Source of the DNA: Acidobacteriota bacterium
Lineage (GTDB): Bacteria > Acidobacteriota > Terriglobia > Terriglobales > Acidobacteriaceae
Assembly (NCBI GenBank): GCA_021781255.1
Contig: JAJXXG010000992.1
Span: 1 to 6,739 of the forward strand
DNA length: 6,739 nt
Direction of reading: 5' to 3'
The notes beneath the pieces were generated by a model that was not told the DNA's origin, did not search any database, and saw only the letters and a program-made list of their open reading frames with translations. Position numbers and translations under genes: made by a program. Shown here piece by piece: positions 5,272 through 6,739 of this stretch (positions are counted from its first letter, which is position 1; every line of letters starts with the position of its first letter).

Positions 5272-6396
5272 CTAGACGACGCGGCGGAAGCCGGGGAGGC
5301 GGACGAAGGGATCCGCAACGAGCCACGTGGCGGCGATGGTGAGCGCGCCGACGACACCGAACTTGAGGAATGCTGGTGCAACCCAGGGATGAAGCAGCAT
5401 GCTGAGGCCGACGAGTACCGGCGGATGCAGGATGTAGACGGCGTAGGCGCGGCGGTTGAGCCAGTTCCAGAAGGATGACGGCTGGTTCATGCGCGCGTGG
5501 AAGAGAAGCAGCCACGCCGCGATGAGACCCCAGGCGACGAAAGGCTCCCAGAAGGCATAAAGCAGCGCAGGCCATGAGAAGCCGCCGATGAAGCTGCCGA
5601 GATTGCGCGGTGAGCGGGCAAGGACCACGGCAATGGCGATAGGCAATGCCGGCCAGGCGACCAAGAGCGCGATGATCCACGGGCGCGCGTGCGGCCAGCG
5701 GAGACGATTGAGCCAGTCATGACGCCACGCGGCGATGCCGATGGCGAAGAGGAAGATATAACTGGCGAAGTAACCGAGCTGCATGCCGAAGACGTTCTGG
5801 CCGGCGGGGACGGAGAAGCGGATGGCGAATGCGGCAAGGCCGACTCCGATTGCGCCGAGGAGCCAGGCGCGATGCGAAGGAACAGGCGACGGTGATTGTG
5901 TGGCTGCGGTGAGCAGCGCGCCGAACCACCTGCGCCAGAGGCAGTAAACAACGGTGAAGATGAGCAATGCCTGGACGAACCAGAGGGGGCCGTTAATGAA
6001 GGGCTTCTGCTGCCAGAGGACGGCGAGTGTGGACCAGAAACCGTGGCCCCGAGAGACGCTGTCAATGGCGACGGTGAGTGGACCGAGGACGATGCAGAAA
6101 AAGGCGAGCGGCAGACCGAGGCGCAGGAAGCGGTCACCGAGGAAACGCGCGTAGCCTTTGCGCTCAAGCGAGCGTGGTGTGAAGTATCCGGCAAGCAGAA
6201 AGAAAAAGCCCATGAAGTAAGCCTGGTTCGTGGCGCAGAAGAACGTGAGCAGGAGGCTTGTGGGCGAGGAAGACGGCTTGAGTTCGTAGTGAAACCAGCC
6301 GCCGCTGGCTCCGTAAGTGATGGCTGTGTGATGCAGGAGGACGAGAGCGGTCATGACGGCGCGCAGGCGGTCGACGTAATAGTCGCGCTGGGGCAT
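5272..6396 (-). CDS. Acyltransferase-3 family integral membrane protein
   Basis: The product is 374 residues from ATG 6396. Members of this family (OafA, MdoC/OpgC, NodX) move acyl groups across or at the inner membrane onto sugars, lipids or glycans. The N-terminus M-P-Q-R-D-Y-Y-V-D-R-L-R-A is a typical family start. The first helix carries the Arg12-x10-His23 motif held to be catalytic (R-A-V-M-T-A-L-V-L-L-H-H). Further family marks are F-M-G-F-F-F-L-L-A-G-Y-F (61-72), G-P-L-W-F-V-Q (136-142) and A-Y-A-V-Y-I-L-H-P-P (327-336). About ten hydrophobic segments alternate with Arg-rich loops, as expected for a ten-helix protein. There is no extra SGNH domain. The acyl acceptor cannot be told. 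An in-frame GTG at 6432 is unlikely because it lies inside the hairpin at 6407-6444. tpiA lies directly upstream on the same strand. Confidence 0.92.
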   Translation of the reverse strand: MPQRDYYVDRLRAVMTALVLLHHTAITYGASGGWFHYELKPSSSPTSLLLTFFCATNQAYFMGFFFLLAGYFTPRSLERKGYARFLGDRFLRLGLPLAFFCIVLGPLTVAIDSVSRGHGFWSTLAVLWQQKPFINGPLWFVQALLIFTVVYCLWRRWFGALLTAATQSPSPVPSHRAWLLGAIGVGLAAFAIRFSVPAGQNVFGMQLGYFASYIFLFAIGIAAWRHDWLNRLRWPHARPWIIALLVAWPALPIAIAVVLARSPRNLGSFIGGFSWPALLYAFWEPFVAWGLIAAWLLLFHARMNQPSSFWNWLNRRAYAVYILHPPVLVGLSMLLHPWVAPAFLKFGVVGALTIAATWLVADPFVRLPGFRRVV

Positions 6397-6406
6397 GAGC
6401 CATGAT

Positions 6407-6444
6407 ACGCAAGGTCGTGAAGGATGGTTCACGACCTTTTGCGT
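6407..6444 (-). terminator. Strong hairpin between tpiA and the acyltransferase gene
   Basis: AAGGTCGTGAA (6411-6421) pairs perfectly with TTCACGACCTT (6428-6438) around a 6-base loop. ACGC (6407-6410) with GCGT (6441-6444) extends the stem to 15 bp with a 2-base bulge. It lies 22 bases after the tpiA stop and 10 bases before the acyltransferase ATG. On the - strand no T-run follows, so it may act as a partial terminator, an attenuator or an mRNA processing site. Confidence 0.6.
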
Positions 6445-6465
6445 GAGTGCGAAGAATATGAAGCG

Positions 6466-6739
6466 CTAGTAGTGGACGATGGCGGAGAAGGAGTCGGGCT
6501 TAAGGCTGGCTCCGCCGACGAGCGCGCCGTCGATTTCCTCCTGACCGCAGAGGGCGGTGGCGTTGTCTGGCTTGACGCTGCCGCCGTAAAGGATGCGCAT
6601 GGCCTGGGCGACTTCCGAGCCGAGGATTTTGGCGACTTCCGCGCGGACAATTTGATGGGCCTCGACGGCCATTTCCGGCGTGGCGGTTTTGCCGGTGCCG
6701 ATAGCCCAGACGGGCTCATAAGCGATGACGATGGGCGCG
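6466..6739 (-). CDS. tpiA: Triosephosphate isomerase, C-terminal part (5' end outside window)
   Basis: TpiA interconverts dihydroxyacetone phosphate and glyceraldehyde 3-phosphate in glycolysis and gluconeogenesis, in the cytoplasm. About 90 C-terminal residues are visible, with the frame open to the right edge. They start with [17 protein letters not shown]. This holds the catalytic Glu (codon 6715-6717) and the start of flexible loop 6. Further family blocks are [11 protein letters not shown] and [11 protein letters not shown], which bind the substrate phosphate. The C-terminus is normal, ending at TAG 6466-6468. No defect is visible. The gene is followed by a strong hairpin and then the acyltransferase gene on the same strand. 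Confidence 0.97.
   Translation of the reverse strand, partial: APIVIAYEPVWAIGTGKTATPEMAVEAHQIVRAEVAKILGSEVAQAMRILYGGSVKPDNATALCGQEEIDGALVGGASLKPDSFSAIVHY

Noticed and set aside
5896..6405. 169-codon + strand frame opposite the acyltransferase gene
   Set aside because: Its Glu/Ala/Gly-rich composition is what the antisense of a membrane-protein gene gives. No ribosome site or domain is visible.
1..6739. Mobile elements, CRISPR arrays, phage, toxin-antitoxin or defence genes
   Set aside because: No transposase, integrase, repeat-spacer pattern, terminal inverted repeats or defence domains were seen on either strand. The genes are housekeeping or ordinary membrane and redox proteins.

Overview
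The window looks like ordinary chromosomal DNA of a GC-rich Gram-negative bacterium. My best guess is an acidobacterium of the Terriglobia/Acidobacteriaceae type. The guess rests on the rpoN - hpf - rapZ gene order, the style of the proteins (long-form HPF, RapZ with a G-S-G-K-A P-loop) and a small secreted protein of a kind I associate with that group. It is inference from recognition, not from a database search.

Left part, + strand (1-3843). The 3' half of rpoN (sigma-54) enters from the left edge. It is followed by a small exported protein with a VirB10/TrbI-like beta-rich look, then a 450-base gap, hpf (long ribosome hibernation factor) and rapZ. The gap holds a long hairpin, a perfect TATAAT box and a possible leader or small ORF. 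rpoN, hpf and rapZ belong to the classic sigma-54 neighbourhood, but here an exported protein is inserted. No hprK lies between hpf and rapZ, and no PTS gene follows rapZ.

Middle part (3884-5269). A membrane-anchored alpha/beta-hydrolase-fold protein on the - strand converges on rapZ. Its nucleophile elbow reads G-Q-G-L-G, with Gly where Ser is expected, and no acid or His is visible at the other triad positions, so it is probably a pseudoenzyme. It is divergent from a 102-residue Rieske [2Fe-2S] protein on the + strand, which has an intact C-x-H ... C-x2-H cluster site.

Right part, - strand (5272-6739). The 3' end of tpiA (triosephosphate isomerase) enters from the right edge. It is followed by a strong 15-bp hairpin and a full-length acyltransferase-3 family membrane protein. 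The acyltransferase and Rieske genes converge with only two bases between their stop codons.

I found no mobile element, CRISPR array, RNA gene or phage signature. I do not see an undescribed system. The best leads are the triad-less hydrolase, the RapZ P-loop substitution and the hpf leader region.
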